Positions 29,577 through 38,902 of a stretch of DNA of 64,000 nucleotides are shown one piece after another (the first letter of the stretch is position 1; every line of letters begins with the position of its first letter). The DNA comes from Bacillus sp. sid0103 (GTDB taxonomy: Bacteria > Bacillota > Bacilli > Bacillales_B > DSM-18226): the NCBI RefSeq assembly GCF_019219025.1, contig NZ_JAHUWN010000009.1:62001-126000 (forward strand), given 5' to 3'. Under the pieces are notes generated by a model. The model was not told the DNA's origin and did no database searches. It saw nothing but the letters and a program-made list of their open reading frames with translations. Made by a program: the position numbers and the translations under genes.

Positions 29577-30362
29577 TTATGGCTGTGTTTGTGCAGTTGC
29601 TGGGAACTGGCTTAATGGATTATCTTTACCAGCTGGTGCAGGTGCATCGATTTTTGGTAATTCAGCAGCTAAGTCAGATAAATTTGGCATATAGAATGCA
29701 GATATTGTCAGACTGTAGGTTAAAGGCTGATCTTCTTGGTCTAAACTGGTTATCTCTTGACCGCCTGAATAACTTATCGATTCAACCACGATAATCCGTT
29801 TTAATGATTCAAGAGTTTCAATAAACTTCTCTAATTCCTTATAACTTGGTGATTCAACGCTCAACGAAACAGTTATCTTCTTCATACCCACAGCTTCAGT
29901 CGATACCGATTGTTGTGCCGCCGGATCTTGATTGGCAGTGGCTTGAGTAGTGTCAGTTTGATTCGTTGTGGTTTGTTGACCATTAGTATTTTCGGCATTT
30001 GTTTGGTCAGCAGCAGTAGTAGTTACTTCCACATCTTTTGAAAAACTCATTGAACTAATCTTACTATTTGAGATGTTTTCCGCTTTTTCTAAATCTAAAA
30101 TTAGCTGTCCTTGCAACGGCTTTACAGGTAACTTCTTCTGTAATTCACTAGTATCTTCTGCCGTTTTCTTCGTATCTTCAACCTTTTTCTGACTTACGAT
30201 TTCTAATAATTTTTGTTCAGACTCAAGTGACTGCTGCTTGATATCTAAATCTGATTTTAAAGGATCTAGTTTAAAGAATTGAGCATAAACAATGAATAAT
30301 AAGACTAAAAGAGCGACCCCACCAATTATTAGGCTTTGTCTCTTTGAGAAACGGAGCCTCAT
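29577..30362 (-). CDS. pilO: PilO-like type IV pilus alignment protein
   Basis: Single-pass membrane protein that pairs with PilN in the inner-membrane assembly platform. The 261-residue protein has a transmembrane helix at ~11-29 (IIGGVALLVLLFIVYAQFF), a coiled-coil stretch (~35-75), a Thr/Gln/Asn-rich linker (~112-150) and a ferredoxin-like C-terminal part with KITVSLSVESPSYKELEKFIETLESLKRI (quoted in pieces: VSVESPSY, FIETLESL), typical of PilO. Overlaps pilN by 4 bp. The order pilM-N-O fixes the identity better than sequence alone. Confidence 0.85.
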   Translation of the reverse strand: MRLRFSKRQSLIIGGVALLVLLFIVYAQFFKLDPLKSDLDIKQQSLESEQKLLEIVSQKKVEDTKKTAEDTSELQKKLPVKPLQGQLILDLEKAENISNSKISSMSFSKDVEVTTTAADQTNAENTNGQQTTTNQTDTTQATANQDPAAQQSVSTEAVGMKKITVSLSVESPSYKELEKFIETLESLKRIIVVESISYSGGQEITSLDQEDQPLTYSLTISAFYMPNLSDLAAELPKIDAPAPAGKDNPLSQFPATAQTQP

Positions 30363-31234
30363 GAACCAGTCACTCCTTCCTCATTTTTCTTGCTCTTTTT
30401 AATATTTTCCTTAACTACTTCTTTATTAAGCTTTATCTCAAATTGACCAGTATAGCGAGGAAGGATTTTATCGCTTACTTTCTTACTCTTTGTACTGCTA
30501 GATGCAGTAGTTGATTTATTGGTCGCTTTTTTATTTGTTTTCGAGGTAGTGTTACTTGTTTGCTCACCGGTTGTTCCTGAAGTTCCATTCGTTTGACTAC
30601 TAGTATTGGTAGTTGAATTCTGATTTGCACCACTTTGATTCGAAGCTGCTTGATTCGTTAGGTTTGTTGTCTGAGTGGTAGAATCATTTGAAGAATTCGT
30701 TGTATTTGATTGACCTGTTGTTCCAGCTGTAGAGTTATCAGTCGTTGATTCTGCAGTGGCTGCAGCTGATAATGAGCTCAAGCTTGCTTCTTCGAACCAT
30801 TTTGATTCATTAAGATTATCTAAAAAGTACGCAGCTTCTCTAGCACTATCAAATTGCACCGTTAACGAAACCGTCCCTGCTTCTGTATAAACAAAGCTAT
30901 GGATAAAACCACGCTCAGGCAATAATGATGTCAAATGGCGCATGACAGGAATCGTCTGAATGGGATATTCGTTTGCCCACTCAATTGCACTTTTCAATTG
31001 ACTAACAGAGCTAGTAGCTTCAACTGTTTCTGTACTTTTATTTTCTTTTTCAGCAATCTTCTTTATCATCGAGATTTGTCTTTCTAAGGAAGCGATATTA
31101 CTTTTGAAAGAATTGGTTTGCCATAGGTAATAAGCACCACCAATTAGCAGTAAAGCAACCAAACAAGACAAAGTGATGATAAAGCCGATTTTTTTCGGTT
31201 CCTTTTGGGGAAGCAGATTAATTTCTACTAACAT
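30359..31234 (-). CDS. pilN: PilN-like type IV pilus assembly protein
   Basis: Inner-membrane protein whose short cytoplasmic tail binds PilM. Residues 1-10 carry the conserved INLLP motif (MLVEINLLPQ), then a transmembrane helix at ~17-38, a coiled coil, and a globular region containing HLTSLLPERGFIHSF and AAYFLDNLNESKWFEEASL. A long Ser/Thr/Asn/Gln-rich linker (~160-245) and a short basic C-terminal part follow, which is unusual. The 291 residues exceed the typical PilN (~200). Start overlaps the pilM stop by one base (TAATG). Confidence 0.87.
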   Translation of the reverse strand: MLVEINLLPQKEPKKIGFIITLSCLVALLLIGGAYYLWQTNSFKSNIASLERQISMIKKIAEKENKSTETVEATSSVSQLKSAIEWANEYPIQTIPVMRHLTSLLPERGFIHSFVYTEAGTVSLTVQFDSAREAAYFLDNLNESKWFEEASLSSLSAAATAESTTDNSTAGTTGQSNTTNSSNDSTTQTTNLTNQAASNQSGANQNSTTNTSSQTNGTSGTTGEQTSNTTSKTNKKATNKSTTASSSTKSKKVSDKILPRYTGQFEIKLNKEVVKENIKKSKKNEEGVTGS

Positions 31235-32229
31235 TATTGCACCCCTTTTAAAGCGAGACCTAAGGGCAGTAAAAGATTTGTTGGAATACTCTCTCGCTTG
31301 CTCTTTACTTCAATGTCAATATTGATTAACTCAACAGGAATTTCAAATCTATCTTTCATTTCATCATAAATGGCCATAAGCATCGGATGATCCCCATTTA
31401 ATAAAAACTTTGTCACATCGTGTTTTTCATTATTTAGGGAATACCTATAAAAATCAAATAATTTATTAATTTCTCTGAAAATATCCTCAAACTGTAAAAC
31501 AATTTCGTTTGTGTCACCAATATATTTACAAGCCATCAATCCTAACGAATCTCGATTAATTTCCCATTGATCGAGATTAAACGGCAATGAAAAATGACGC
31601 ATGACTAATGGTACCGTTTCATTAAAGATACATAAATTGACACTTGTCATATCAAATTGGACCGTGAAAAGTACCTCATCCTCGCTAGCTTGATTTTGAT
31701 GATAATATAAACGATATAATGAAAGCGGGGAAATATCTGCTGCGACAGGATTTAGCTTTAAACTAGCAAGTAGATCCACATACTCCATGACATTCTGCTC
31801 CGGTGCTGCAAATAAGAGTAAATCCTTCGTCTTTCCATTATCCGGAAGTGTGTAGTAATCAAATACAGGCTCTTCAAAAGGTAAATGAATACTCGAGCCA
31901 AGCTCTAAATAAAGATAGCCCTTTATCTCATCATCCTGAACATCTGATGGTATCGACACCTTCCGAATAATGACTAGTGGGTCAGGAACATTAAATCGGA
32001 TAGAACGTCTGCGTATCTTCCATTCATCAATACATTCCTCGAGAATGTTTGACAGAGAATCGATATCGACAATTTTTCCGTCAGTAATAATTCCTGGCGG
32101 CAAAAAGCGTTCATTCCATCTTTGTGGAGTTGGGGGATTCACTTGTTTTAATTCTAAAAACCGAATCGAGTGGTCATTTATTACTAGGTTGATTATTCGG
32201 TTTTTTGTTGAAAAGAGGGAAAATGCCAT
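31234..32229 (-). CDS. pilM: PilM-like actin-fold type IV pilus protein
   Basis: Cytoplasmic actin-like ATPase-fold protein that binds the PilN tail and links the platform to the motor. It has 331 residues and begins FSTKNRIINLVINDHSIRFLEL, the PilM N-terminal strand pair; LPPGIITDGKIVDIDSL matches the typical start of the second subdomain. Later parts are diverged. Position directly before pilN/pilO, with one-base overlap, supports the call. Confidence 0.88.
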   Translation of the reverse strand: MAFSLFSTKNRIINLVINDHSIRFLELKQVNPPTPQRWNERFLPPGIITDGKIVDIDSLSNILEECIDEWKIRRRSIRFNVPDPLVIIRKVSIPSDVQDDEIKGYLYLELGSSIHLPFEEPVFDYYTLPDNGKTKDLLLFAAPEQNVMEYVDLLASLKLNPVAADISPLSLYRLYYHQNQASEDEVLFTVQFDMTSVNLCIFNETVPLVMRHFSLPFNLDQWEINRDSLGLMACKYIGDTNEIVLQFEDIFREINKLFDFYRYSLNNEKHDVTKFLLNGDHPMLMAIYDEMKDRFEIPVELINIDIEVKSKRESIPTNLLLPLGLALKGVQ

Positions 32230-32253
32230 ATAATGAACCCCTTAATAAAATCC

Positions 32254-33000
32254 TTAATTAAGAATTTGTAAGTATAAATCAATAAGTTCCGAACCCCAAA
32301 AATAGGCTGTCAATGTACCAGTTGCAATAAATGGGCCAAATGGAATAGGTTCTCGTTTTTTTACAATTCTAAAAAGAAGAGCTAATCCACCTATAACAGC
32401 ACCAAACAAAGTAGACAGAAAGAATGATAATAATACAAGTTTAAATCCTAAAACGAAACCCAGTAAGGCATACAGTTTCACGTCACCAAAGCCCATCCCG
32501 CCTTTACTAACAATGGCAATGATGAGCAGGAGAATAAAACCAGTTACTGCACCTAGGATACAATTCCACCATGGGTCTAAAGGCATAATAATTCGTTCCA
32601 ATAAAAAAATCCCTGCAAACCAAATTAAAATTTTATCAGGGATGATCATATAATGAATATCTGATACGATGATAATCATAAACATAGAAATTAACGTTAA
32701 GGAAACGACTAATTCTCCAGACCATCCAACAAAGTATGGTGCTGCTGCAAACATGGCACCAGTTAACAATTCAAATATTGGATAAATCGGAGAAATCCGC
32801 GACTGACAGCCGCGGCATTTCCCCTTTTGAAGCATATATGATAAAACCGGAATGAGTTCAAATGGTGTCAACTGATGCCCACAAGTAGGGCATGCAGATC
32901 TTGGTGTCACAATCGATTTCTTTAATGGAACTCGAAGGCCGACTACGTTGAAGAAGGATCCTAGGAGAAGACCATAGATAAAAAGTATTACTATAATCAT
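32254..33000 (-). CDS. pilD: Prepilin peptidase/N-methyltransferase (PilD/ComC)
   Basis: Membrane aspartic protease that cleaves class III leaders of pilins and methylates the new N-terminus. It has 248 residues: zinc-type Cys tetrad Cys37, Cys40, Cys62, Cys65 (CPTC and CRGC), about seven membrane segments, and catalytic aspartates Asp114 (SDIHYMIIPDK) and Asp173 (MGFGDVKLY). B. subtilis has its ortholog comC at this same chromosomal site, so this enzyme probably also processes competence pseudopilins. The start overlaps the pilin stop by one base. Confidence 0.95.
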   Translation of the reverse strand: MIIVILFIYGLLLGSFFNVVGLRVPLKKSIVTPRSACPTCGHQLTPFELIPVLSYMLQKGKCRGCQSRISPIYPIFELLTGAMFAAAPYFVGWSGELVVSLTLISMFMIIIVSDIHYMIIPDKILIWFAGIFLLERIIMPLDPWWNCILGAVTGFILLLIIAIVSKGGMGFGDVKLYALLGFVLGFKLVLLSFFLSTLFGAVIGGLALLFRIVKKREPIPFGPFIATGTLTAYFWGSELIDLYLQILN

Positions 33001-33482
33001 TAGTTAGTATATTCTATTAATTCTTGTTCAGTAGCTTCCCCGTCTTCATTACCTTTAGCAGGTGCCGTTTTACTATCAGCTATAGCTACAGCTGCATGCG
33101 TTTTTAAAACATAGGTGTATTTTCCACTAGTTGAATTATGTGTTACAGTAACTACAAAAGTATTATCTTTAACATGATCTAAGTAGTCCTTTAAGGCTAC
33201 GTTACCGCCACTAACAGTTCCATCACTAGCCAAAACACCAGCACCATTATTATCTAATGTAATACTCTTAGCTTGAGGATGGTCAGCAACATACATCTTT
33301 GCTGCATTAATGATTTGTAACCCTTCTTGAACTGTAGCTTTTTGATCTGATTTTTTAATTACATTCCCAATTGCAGGAATTGCAATCGCAGCGATAATCC
33401 CTAAAATTACAATAACAGCTAGTAATTCAATTAAGGTAAAACCTTTTTGTTCCTTCATTTTTAATTTCAAACTATGTACCAT
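33000..33482 (-). CDS. pilA: Major type IV pilin (prepilin)
   Basis: Likely main structural subunit of the pilus. The 160-residue precursor has a 14-residue basic leader ending in Gly, then FTLIELLAVIVILGIIAAIAIPAI, in which cleavage at Gly14|Phe15 leaves Glu at +5; the rest is a globular domain with NAAKMYVADHP and TYVLKTHAA. No cysteines are present, so there is no disulfide-bonded D-region. Start ATG 33482 follows AGAAGGAG at 7 bases. A strong promoter 47 bp upstream allows expression at a higher level than the platform genes. Confidence 0.92.
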   Translation of the reverse strand: MVHSLKLKMKEQKGFTLIELLAVIVILGIIAAIAIPAIGNVIKKSDQKATVQEGLQIINAAKMYVADHPQAKSITLDNNGAGVLASDGTVSGGNVALKDYLDHVKDNTFVVTVTHNSTSGKYTYVLKTHAAVAIADSKTAPAKGNEDGEATEQELIEYTN

Positions 33483-33528
33483 TTCAACACTCCTTCTGGT
33501 TCTATGAACCTAGTAATATTTCTCTATG

Positions 33529-33556
33529 AGTATACAATAAATAACAGCATTGTAAA
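33529..33556 (-). promoter_or_regulatory. Sigma-A-type promoter of the pilin gene
   Basis: The minus strand has TTTACA, 16-bp spacer, TATACT, 47 bp upstream of the pilin start, inside the pil cluster. Confidence 0.65.
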
Positions 33557-33624
33557 AGGTGTTTTTTATCATTTTTTGTCTTAAAAGTTATATTTTTGTA
33601 ATATTACGTAAAAACATTCATTTC

Positions 33625-34830
33625 TTAGCTCATTTGGTCGAACATCGAGAACATTGGCATCATTATTGAGAGGACAATGACACCTACAATCCCTGCTAAA
33701 AACACAATCATTATCGGTTCTATTAAAGATTTTAGTCTGTCCGTACCTGCCTCTACCTCTTTTTCATAAAACTCTGCTATTTTAGACAGCATCGCATCTA
33801 AAGCCCCAGTTCCCTCGCCGATTGAAATCATCTGCGTAACAAGAGGAGGAAAGGCCCAGTGTGCATTCATCGGCTCGGTCATTGATCGCCCTTTTTCAAG
33901 CGAGTCACGGGATTCACGAATAACTTTTGAAATCACTTCATTTTCAACGACCTTTTCGACAATCGACATCGCTTGAAGAATCGGTACAGAGCTTGAGAAT
34001 AGAGTGCTTAGTGTTCTCATCATCCTTGCTAATTGACCTTTTTGAATCATTTTTCCAAATATCGGCATTCTCAAGAGAGCAAAATCCAAATAATATTTTG
34101 TCTGCTTATTTTTTTTCATAAACATAAAAAATAAATAAATAGCAACGAACACAAGCGCTACGAGCCACCAAAAAGATTGCATAAATTCACTGGCTGCCAA
34201 GACAAACTTTGTAATGCCTGGTAGTTCAGCTCCCATATCTGAGAACATCGTAACAAATCTTGGAACTACTCCGACTAGTAAAAAGATCACAGCTAAAATA
34301 GCAATAATTCCTATGACTAAAGGATAGGTAAGAGCCGAAACTATTTTTTGTCTTGTGTGATGCTGTTTTTCAAAATCTTCAGCAAGACGTTCTAGAGTCC
34401 CGTCGATATTTCCGCTAACCTCTCCCGCCTTTACCATGTTGACAAACATTGAATTAAATATTTTAGGATGCTTTGAAACTGAGTCGGAAAATGGATTTCC
34501 TTCTCGTAGTTCCTGTTCCACATCCAATAGAGCCCTTTTCAGCCCTTTACTTTCTGTCTGGGCAGCAAGAACAGCGGTTGCTTCAACGATTGTTACCCCT
34601 GCTTTCAGCAAAGTAGCAAATTGGCGCAGGTAAATAACAAAGTCCTGCATTTTTACTGGATTCCCAAACGATAGTTCCATTGTCATAAGGGTTTCCGGGA
34701 CTTCCTTCATTTCAACAACTCTTACGCCCTCATCCTTCAGCTTGACCATTGCCTCCCGCCTTGAAGCCGCACTAACCACGCCCTGCTTTTTGCCCTGACG
34801 GTCCCGTCCAGAATATTTAAATCTAGGCAT
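33625..34830 (-). CDS. pilC: PilC, type IV pilus platform protein
   Basis: Polytopic GspF-family membrane protein on which PilB/PilT act. The 401-residue protein begins with the typical KYSGRDRQGKKQGVVSAAS strand region, and has two GspF domains (~65-190 and ~270-395) each with three membrane helices; signatures include FVIYLRQFATLLKAGVTIVEA, LLRMPIFGKMIQKGQLARMM and ISIGEGTGALDAML. Overlaps pilT by 8 bp. Confidence 0.96.
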   Translation of the reverse strand: MPRFKYSGRDRQGKKQGVVSAASRREAMVKLKDEGVRVVEMKEVPETLMTMELSFGNPVKMQDFVIYLRQFATLLKAGVTIVEATAVLAAQTESKGLKRALLDVEQELREGNPFSDSVSKHPKIFNSMFVNMVKAGEVSGNIDGTLERLAEDFEKQHHTRQKIVSALTYPLVIGIIAILAVIFLLVGVVPRFVTMFSDMGAELPGITKFVLAASEFMQSFWWLVALVFVAIYLFFMFMKKNKQTKYYLDFALLRMPIFGKMIQKGQLARMMRTLSTLFSSSVPILQAMSIVEKVVENEVISKVIRESRDSLEKGRSMTEPMNAHWAFPPLVTQMISIGEGTGALDAMLSKIAEFYEKEVEAGTDRLKSLIEPIMIVFLAGIVGVIVLSIMMPMFSMFDQMS

Positions 34831-35872
34831 CCATCATCATCTTTTCTTGTAAATATCTATTCGCCGCTTCTATCTGAATCAGATTGCGGTCAAGCAGGTC
34901 TCTTATGCTCATTTCAAGCGTGTGCATGCCCTGGGCGCGGGAGGTTTGCATCGTGCTTTGGATTTGATGAATTTTTTCATTTCGGATTAGGTTAGCAATT
35001 GCTGGGTTGTTAACCAGGATTTCTGTTGCCGCTTTCCGGCCTTTTTTATCAACAGTAGGAAACAACCGCTGTGAAATGACGCCAACCAAAACAGAGGCAA
35101 GTTGGACACGGATTTGCGGCTGCTGCGCTGGTGGAAAAACGTCGATGATCCGGTTGATTGTTGCCGGGGCACTTGATGTATGAAGGGTTCCAAACACAAG
35201 GTGACCTGTTTCTGCTGCAGTAATCGCAATACCAATCGTTTCTAGATCCCGCATTTCTCCTACAAGAATAACATCAGGATCTTGGCGAAGCGCTGCTTTT
35301 AAGCCACTGGCGTAATTTTTTGTATCAAACCCTACTTCTCGCTGATCAATAATTGAATTTCCATGTTTATGAAGAAATTCAATTGGGTCTTCAAGTGTGA
35401 TAATATGTTTCCGCATCGTTCGGTTCATATAATCAATCATCGAAGCAAGTGTTGTTGACTTACCACTACCTGTAGGCCCTGTTACAAGGATAAGGCCTTG
35501 AGGCTTTTCTACTAGTTTTGAAATGATTTCCGGTAAGTCTAAATCTTCCATGGTTGGGGTTTTCGAAGCTACGACCCTTAGTGCAAGTGAAACACTTTTC
35601 CGCTGATGGTAGGCATTGACACGGAAACGTGACGCGCCTGGAATCCCATAGGAGAAATCGAGCTCCCCTTTTTCTTTAAATTGATTATAAAGATTTTCGG
35701 GAATAATCTGTTTGGCGATTTCCTCTGTATCCGCTGGAAGCAGCATATCTTTTCCATAACGCTTAATATCCCCATTTATCCGAAAAACAGGTGGAACACC
35801 AACCGTCAGATGGATATCAGAGGCTTTAAATTCTAATGCTGCCCGAAGAATATTATCAATTCTTTCTTTCAT
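34823..35872 (-). CDS. pilT: PilT, pilus retraction ATPase
   Basis: Hexameric ATPase that depolymerises pili to power twitching. It has 349 residues: N-terminal PAS-like domain (SDIHLTVGVPPVFRINGD), Walker A GPTGSGKST at 132-140, Asp box TLEDPIEFLH, Walker B region LRQDPDVILVGEMRD, His box GHLVFGTLHTSSA, and an AIRNLIRE-like C-terminal motif (AIANLIRNEKIHQI) that distinguishes PilT from PilB. Presence of pilT shows a retractile pilus, not only a competence pseudopilus. Confidence 0.96.
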   Translation of the reverse strand: MKERIDNILRAALEFKASDIHLTVGVPPVFRINGDIKRYGKDMLLPADTEEIAKQIIPENLYNQFKEKGELDFSYGIPGASRFRVNAYHQRKSVSLALRVVASKTPTMEDLDLPEIISKLVEKPQGLILVTGPTGSGKSTTLASMIDYMNRTMRKHIITLEDPIEFLHKHGNSIIDQREVGFDTKNYASGLKAALRQDPDVILVGEMRDLETIGIAITAAETGHLVFGTLHTSSAPATINRIIDVFPPAQQPQIRVQLASVLVGVISQRLFPTVDKKGRKAATEILVNNPAIANLIRNEKIHQIQSTMQTSRAQGMHTLEMSIRDLLDRNLIQIEAANRYLQEKMMMDA

Positions 35873-35884
35873 ATGTTCATACTC

Positions 35885-37576
35885 CTACTCCAAAATGGCT
35901 ACACGCAATACTTCTTCTGTTGTTGTTAAGCCTTGTTTCACTTTTAATAAGCCATCATCAATTAAAAAGATGGTTTTATTTTTAATCGCATGTTCTTTTA
36001 ACTTTTGAAAGGAATTATCATTCATTATGATTCTTCGCATGTCATCGTTAATGACAAGTACCTCATGAAGTGCAATCCTTCCTTTATAACCAGTCATATT
36101 ACAAGAAGCACAGCCTTTCCCTCTTGTTATCTTATCAATCTTAAGGCCACGTCTTGCAAAAATTTCTTTTTCTCGCAGTGAAGGTTCTTGTCCTTCAGCA
36201 CAATCCCGGCATACCTTTCGTACCAACCGCTGTGCAACTATGCCGCTTACTGACGAGGCAATCATAAACGGTTCGACACCCATATCATTAAGGCGTGTGA
36301 TTGTTCCTAAAGAATCATTTGTGTGCAGCGTGCTTAATACTAAATGCCCAGTCAACGACGCACGAATAGCAATCTCAGCTGTCTCTTTATCACGAATTTC
36401 TCCGACCATGATTATATTTGGATCCTGGCGTAGAATGGAGCGAAGACCTGCTGCAAAAGTCATCCCAACATTTGCGTTTACCTGAATTTGATTGATCCCT
36501 TCTAATTGGTATTCAACAGGATCCTCAATGGTGATAATATTGACTTGTTCACTGTTCAATTTATTAAGTGCCGCATAAAGGGTCGATGATTTACCCGATC
36601 CAGTCGGTCCTGTTATAAGGACAATCCCTGTTGGCTGCTCAATTAATTGGCTAAACCTCTTATAATTTAGTGCATTAAAGCCAATTTTATTTAAATCATT
36701 TAAAGCCGCACCCATATCCAAAAGGCGCATTACGATTTTTTCCCCGTAAACGGTTGGCAAAGTAGAAACACGAAGATCGATCGGATAAAAATCAAGATGT
36801 ATCTTGATTCGTCCATCTTGAGGAATCCGATGTTCAGTGATATCAAGATTCGACATTATTTTAATTCTTGCAGTCAATACGCTCTGCATATGGCGCGGTA
36901 AAATACGTTCCACTCTTAGTACACCATCCACTCTATAACGAACAACTATCTTCGTTTCTTGTGGATCAATATGAATATCACTTGCCTTTTGTATCACAGC
37001 ATTCGTCAGGAGCTGATTAACCAGACGAACAATTGGAGAATCCTGATTGGTTACATCTTCATCTCGCCCCCGCTCACTTGCAGGTAGGTCATCAAACAGC
37101 TCCTCTAAACCCTCGTCATCGTCATAGTATTTATTAATGGTTCGTAGTATCTCGTCCTTTGTTGCAATCCCTGCTTCGATTTGGAAGCCCGTAGATAAAC
37201 GCAAGTCATCAATTATTATAAAATCCATGGGATTAACCATGGCAACAAATAGCTTGTTCGCCTCTTTTTTAAGCGGGACAATCAAATTCCTTTTTGCCGT
37301 TTCCTTAGAAATCAGGGAAAAAAGGCTTGAATCAAAGGGATACTGGGCAAGATTTACATGCGGAATACCAAGCTGTACCTCTAATACTTCAGCCAATTGC
37401 TGATCGGTAATATATCCTCTTTGTAATAAGACATCACCAATCTTTTGATTCGAACCTTTTTCGTCTAAAGCAGATTGCAGCTGCTCAGTAGTAATCATTC
37501 CTTCTTCAATTAACAAATCCCCAAGGCGTTTTCGGCTTTGTTTCTTATTGCTTTCACCACTATTTAGGCTGTTCAT
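35885..37576 (-). CDS. pilB: PilB, pilus extension ATPase with MshEN-like domain
   Basis: Hexameric ATPase that drives pilin polymerisation. It has 563 residues from ATG 37576, nine codons inside a longer frame but preceded by GGGGGAAG. The N-terminal domain contains two adjacent motifs RLGDLLIEEGMITTEQLQ and KIGDVLLQRGYITDQQLAEVL, the pattern of the MshEN c-di-GMP-binding domain. Walker A is GPTGSGKSS (~323-331), then TIEDPVEYQLEGINQIQ and LRQDPNIIMVGEIRD. A zinc knuckle (CRDC and CASC) lies near the C-terminus. It overlaps the VanW-like gene by 17 bp. Confidence 0.95.
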   Translation of the reverse strand: MNSLNSGESNKKQSRKRLGDLLIEEGMITTEQLQSALDEKGSNQKIGDVLLQRGYITDQQLAEVLEVQLGIPHVNLAQYPFDSSLFSLISKETAKRNLIVPLKKEANKLFVAMVNPMDFIIIDDLRLSTGFQIEAGIATKDEILRTINKYYDDDEGLEELFDDLPASERGRDEDVTNQDSPIVRLVNQLLTNAVIQKASDIHIDPQETKIVVRYRVDGVLRVERILPRHMQSVLTARIKIMSNLDITEHRIPQDGRIKIHLDFYPIDLRVSTLPTVYGEKIVMRLLDMGAALNDLNKIGFNALNYKRFSQLIEQPTGIVLITGPTGSGKSSTLYAALNKLNSEQVNIITIEDPVEYQLEGINQIQVNANVGMTFAAGLRSILRQDPNIIMVGEIRDKETAEIAIRASLTGHLVLSTLHTNDSLGTITRLNDMGVEPFMIASSVSGIVAQRLVRKVCRDCAEGQEPSLREKEIFARRGLKIDKITRGKGCASCNMTGYKGRIALHEVLVINDDMRRIIMNDNSFQKLKEHAIKNKTIFLIDDGLLKVKQGLTTTEEVLRVAILE

Positions 37577-38879
37577 TTGGCTTCCCCCAAAGGTTATCAA
37601 CATCAGAATCTTGTTGTGATGTATCAGATTGTGAAGTAGTTTGACTACCAGCAGGATTGGTTTCTGTTGAAGGATTCGTTACAATGTCAGTTTGACTTGC
37701 GGCAGTCGCCGCTGTTCCCTGTTGTGTTCCAGTTAAGGCATGAATCTCGATGCGATAAACAGGAGGATAATAATCCTCAGAAATCAATTCAGTCTTTAGC
37801 AGTTGCTCTCCTTGGTACATCTCCCGGTAAACTTTTACGAATGTCCCGTCGGCTCCTTTAGCTTTGACCATCGTTTTACCAGGTTTAAGAATTGGACTAT
37901 ATTGGACTATCGTTTTAGGCTTTAATTGCTGTTCATCTTTTTTACTAATCTTATAATTGTAAAGAAACTTTTTACCCTTAAGGCGCACTTTTAAGAGATT
38001 GTTCTCTAGTACTAGCTCTATAGTATAGCTTGATTTATTTGGATTAGTAATAATTAAATCTGTATTTTTAGCAGGGCTGACCCTAGCTTCAAATCCTAAC
38101 CTAGCGTACTCAGGAAGTACATTGCTTATATTTCTATCGACAACTGAAAAATTCGTTGGTAATATCGCTTGATAAATCCCTGTTCCGATAAAACTTAGTG
38201 CAGTTGCTTTCTCAAATTTCTGATTCTTAGCAAACTCCAAGAGTGAAAACGTAGCTCCCTCAGCAATTTTAATTTCCGAATTTTTCTCCACTATTGTCTG
38301 AAGGTCATATGGAATTTCTTTTAATTTAAGTACTGCTTCGCTTATAACCATGTCCTTTTTACTTGCACTTGCCAGTAAGAAATCATTCGTCAGGTTAAAC
38401 GGATATGAACCATTTTCTAACCCGGATGCTGTCGATTCTAAATTAGCTTTCAGTTTAGTAAAGTCTACTTCATTACTATTTAGCTCTGGGAAAAGGATAC
38501 TAACTTGCTCTTCCACTTGCATAAGATCAATGGAAATAAAAACCTGGTTTTTTTGTCCGTCCTTTATTGATTTTATCGTTGTTTCTGAATCAAGATTAAA
38601 AAGGTTTAAATCAAAGGGAACACTTTTCTCACTATATTGAAATGAAAATTTTGTATTTTTCAGCCAGTCAAGGTACTCCTTTTCAAGCATACTAGCCGCT
38701 TCACTATCCGTTTTTCCGGAAATGTCTAAATTCCCAACTGTAGTTCCCTCTGAATATTTCCCATCAGCGATTGCTAATTTTTCAAATGCTTTTGCTCCAA
38801 AATGAGAGAAACTAAAGATAAATGCTGTACTGAAAAAAAGTACAACAAATAATTTTAAAAATGGCAGATTTTTCTCCAT
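37560..38879 (-). CDS. VanW/G5-domain envelope protein of the pilus operon
   Basis: No established function. The 439 residues comprise a membrane anchor (~6-28), a PG_binding_4-like region (~48-150, with VGNLDISGKTDSEAASMLE), a diverged VanW-like domain (~208-300), a G5-like domain (~317-380, TIVQYSPILKPGKTMVKAKG and VYREMYQGEQLL), and a Ser/Thr/Gln/Asn-rich tail. The usual VanW GGGICQVSS block has degenerated to IGTGIYQAIL, but the downstream spacing is kept. It is translationally coupled to pilB, so a role in passing or anchoring the pilus through the peptidoglycan is plausible, but inferred. Confidence 0.7.
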   Translation of the reverse strand: MEKNLPFLKLFVVLFFSTAFIFSFSHFGAKAFEKLAIADGKYSEGTTVGNLDISGKTDSEAASMLEKEYLDWLKNTKFSFQYSEKSVPFDLNLFNLDSETTIKSIKDGQKNQVFISIDLMQVEEQVSILFPELNSNEVDFTKLKANLESTASGLENGSYPFNLTNDFLLASASKKDMVISEAVLKLKEIPYDLQTIVEKNSEIKIAEGATFSLLEFAKNQKFEKATALSFIGTGIYQAILPTNFSVVDRNISNVLPEYARLGFEARVSPAKNTDLIITNPNKSSYTIELVLENNLLKVRLKGKKFLYNYKISKKDEQQLKPKTIVQYSPILKPGKTMVKAKGADGTFVKVYREMYQGEQLLKTELISEDYYPPVYRIEIHALTGTQQGTAATAASQTDIVTNPSTETNPAGSQTTSQSDTSQQDSDVDNLWGKPNEQPK

Positions 38880-38902
38880 AGCCTTGCCCCCTTTCTATCA
38901 AA

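Noticed and set aside
37577..37603. Longer PilB start at 37603
   Set aside because: The extra nine residues are not typical of PilB, and the ribosome-binding site GGGGGAAG lies inside that extension in front of the ATG at 37576.
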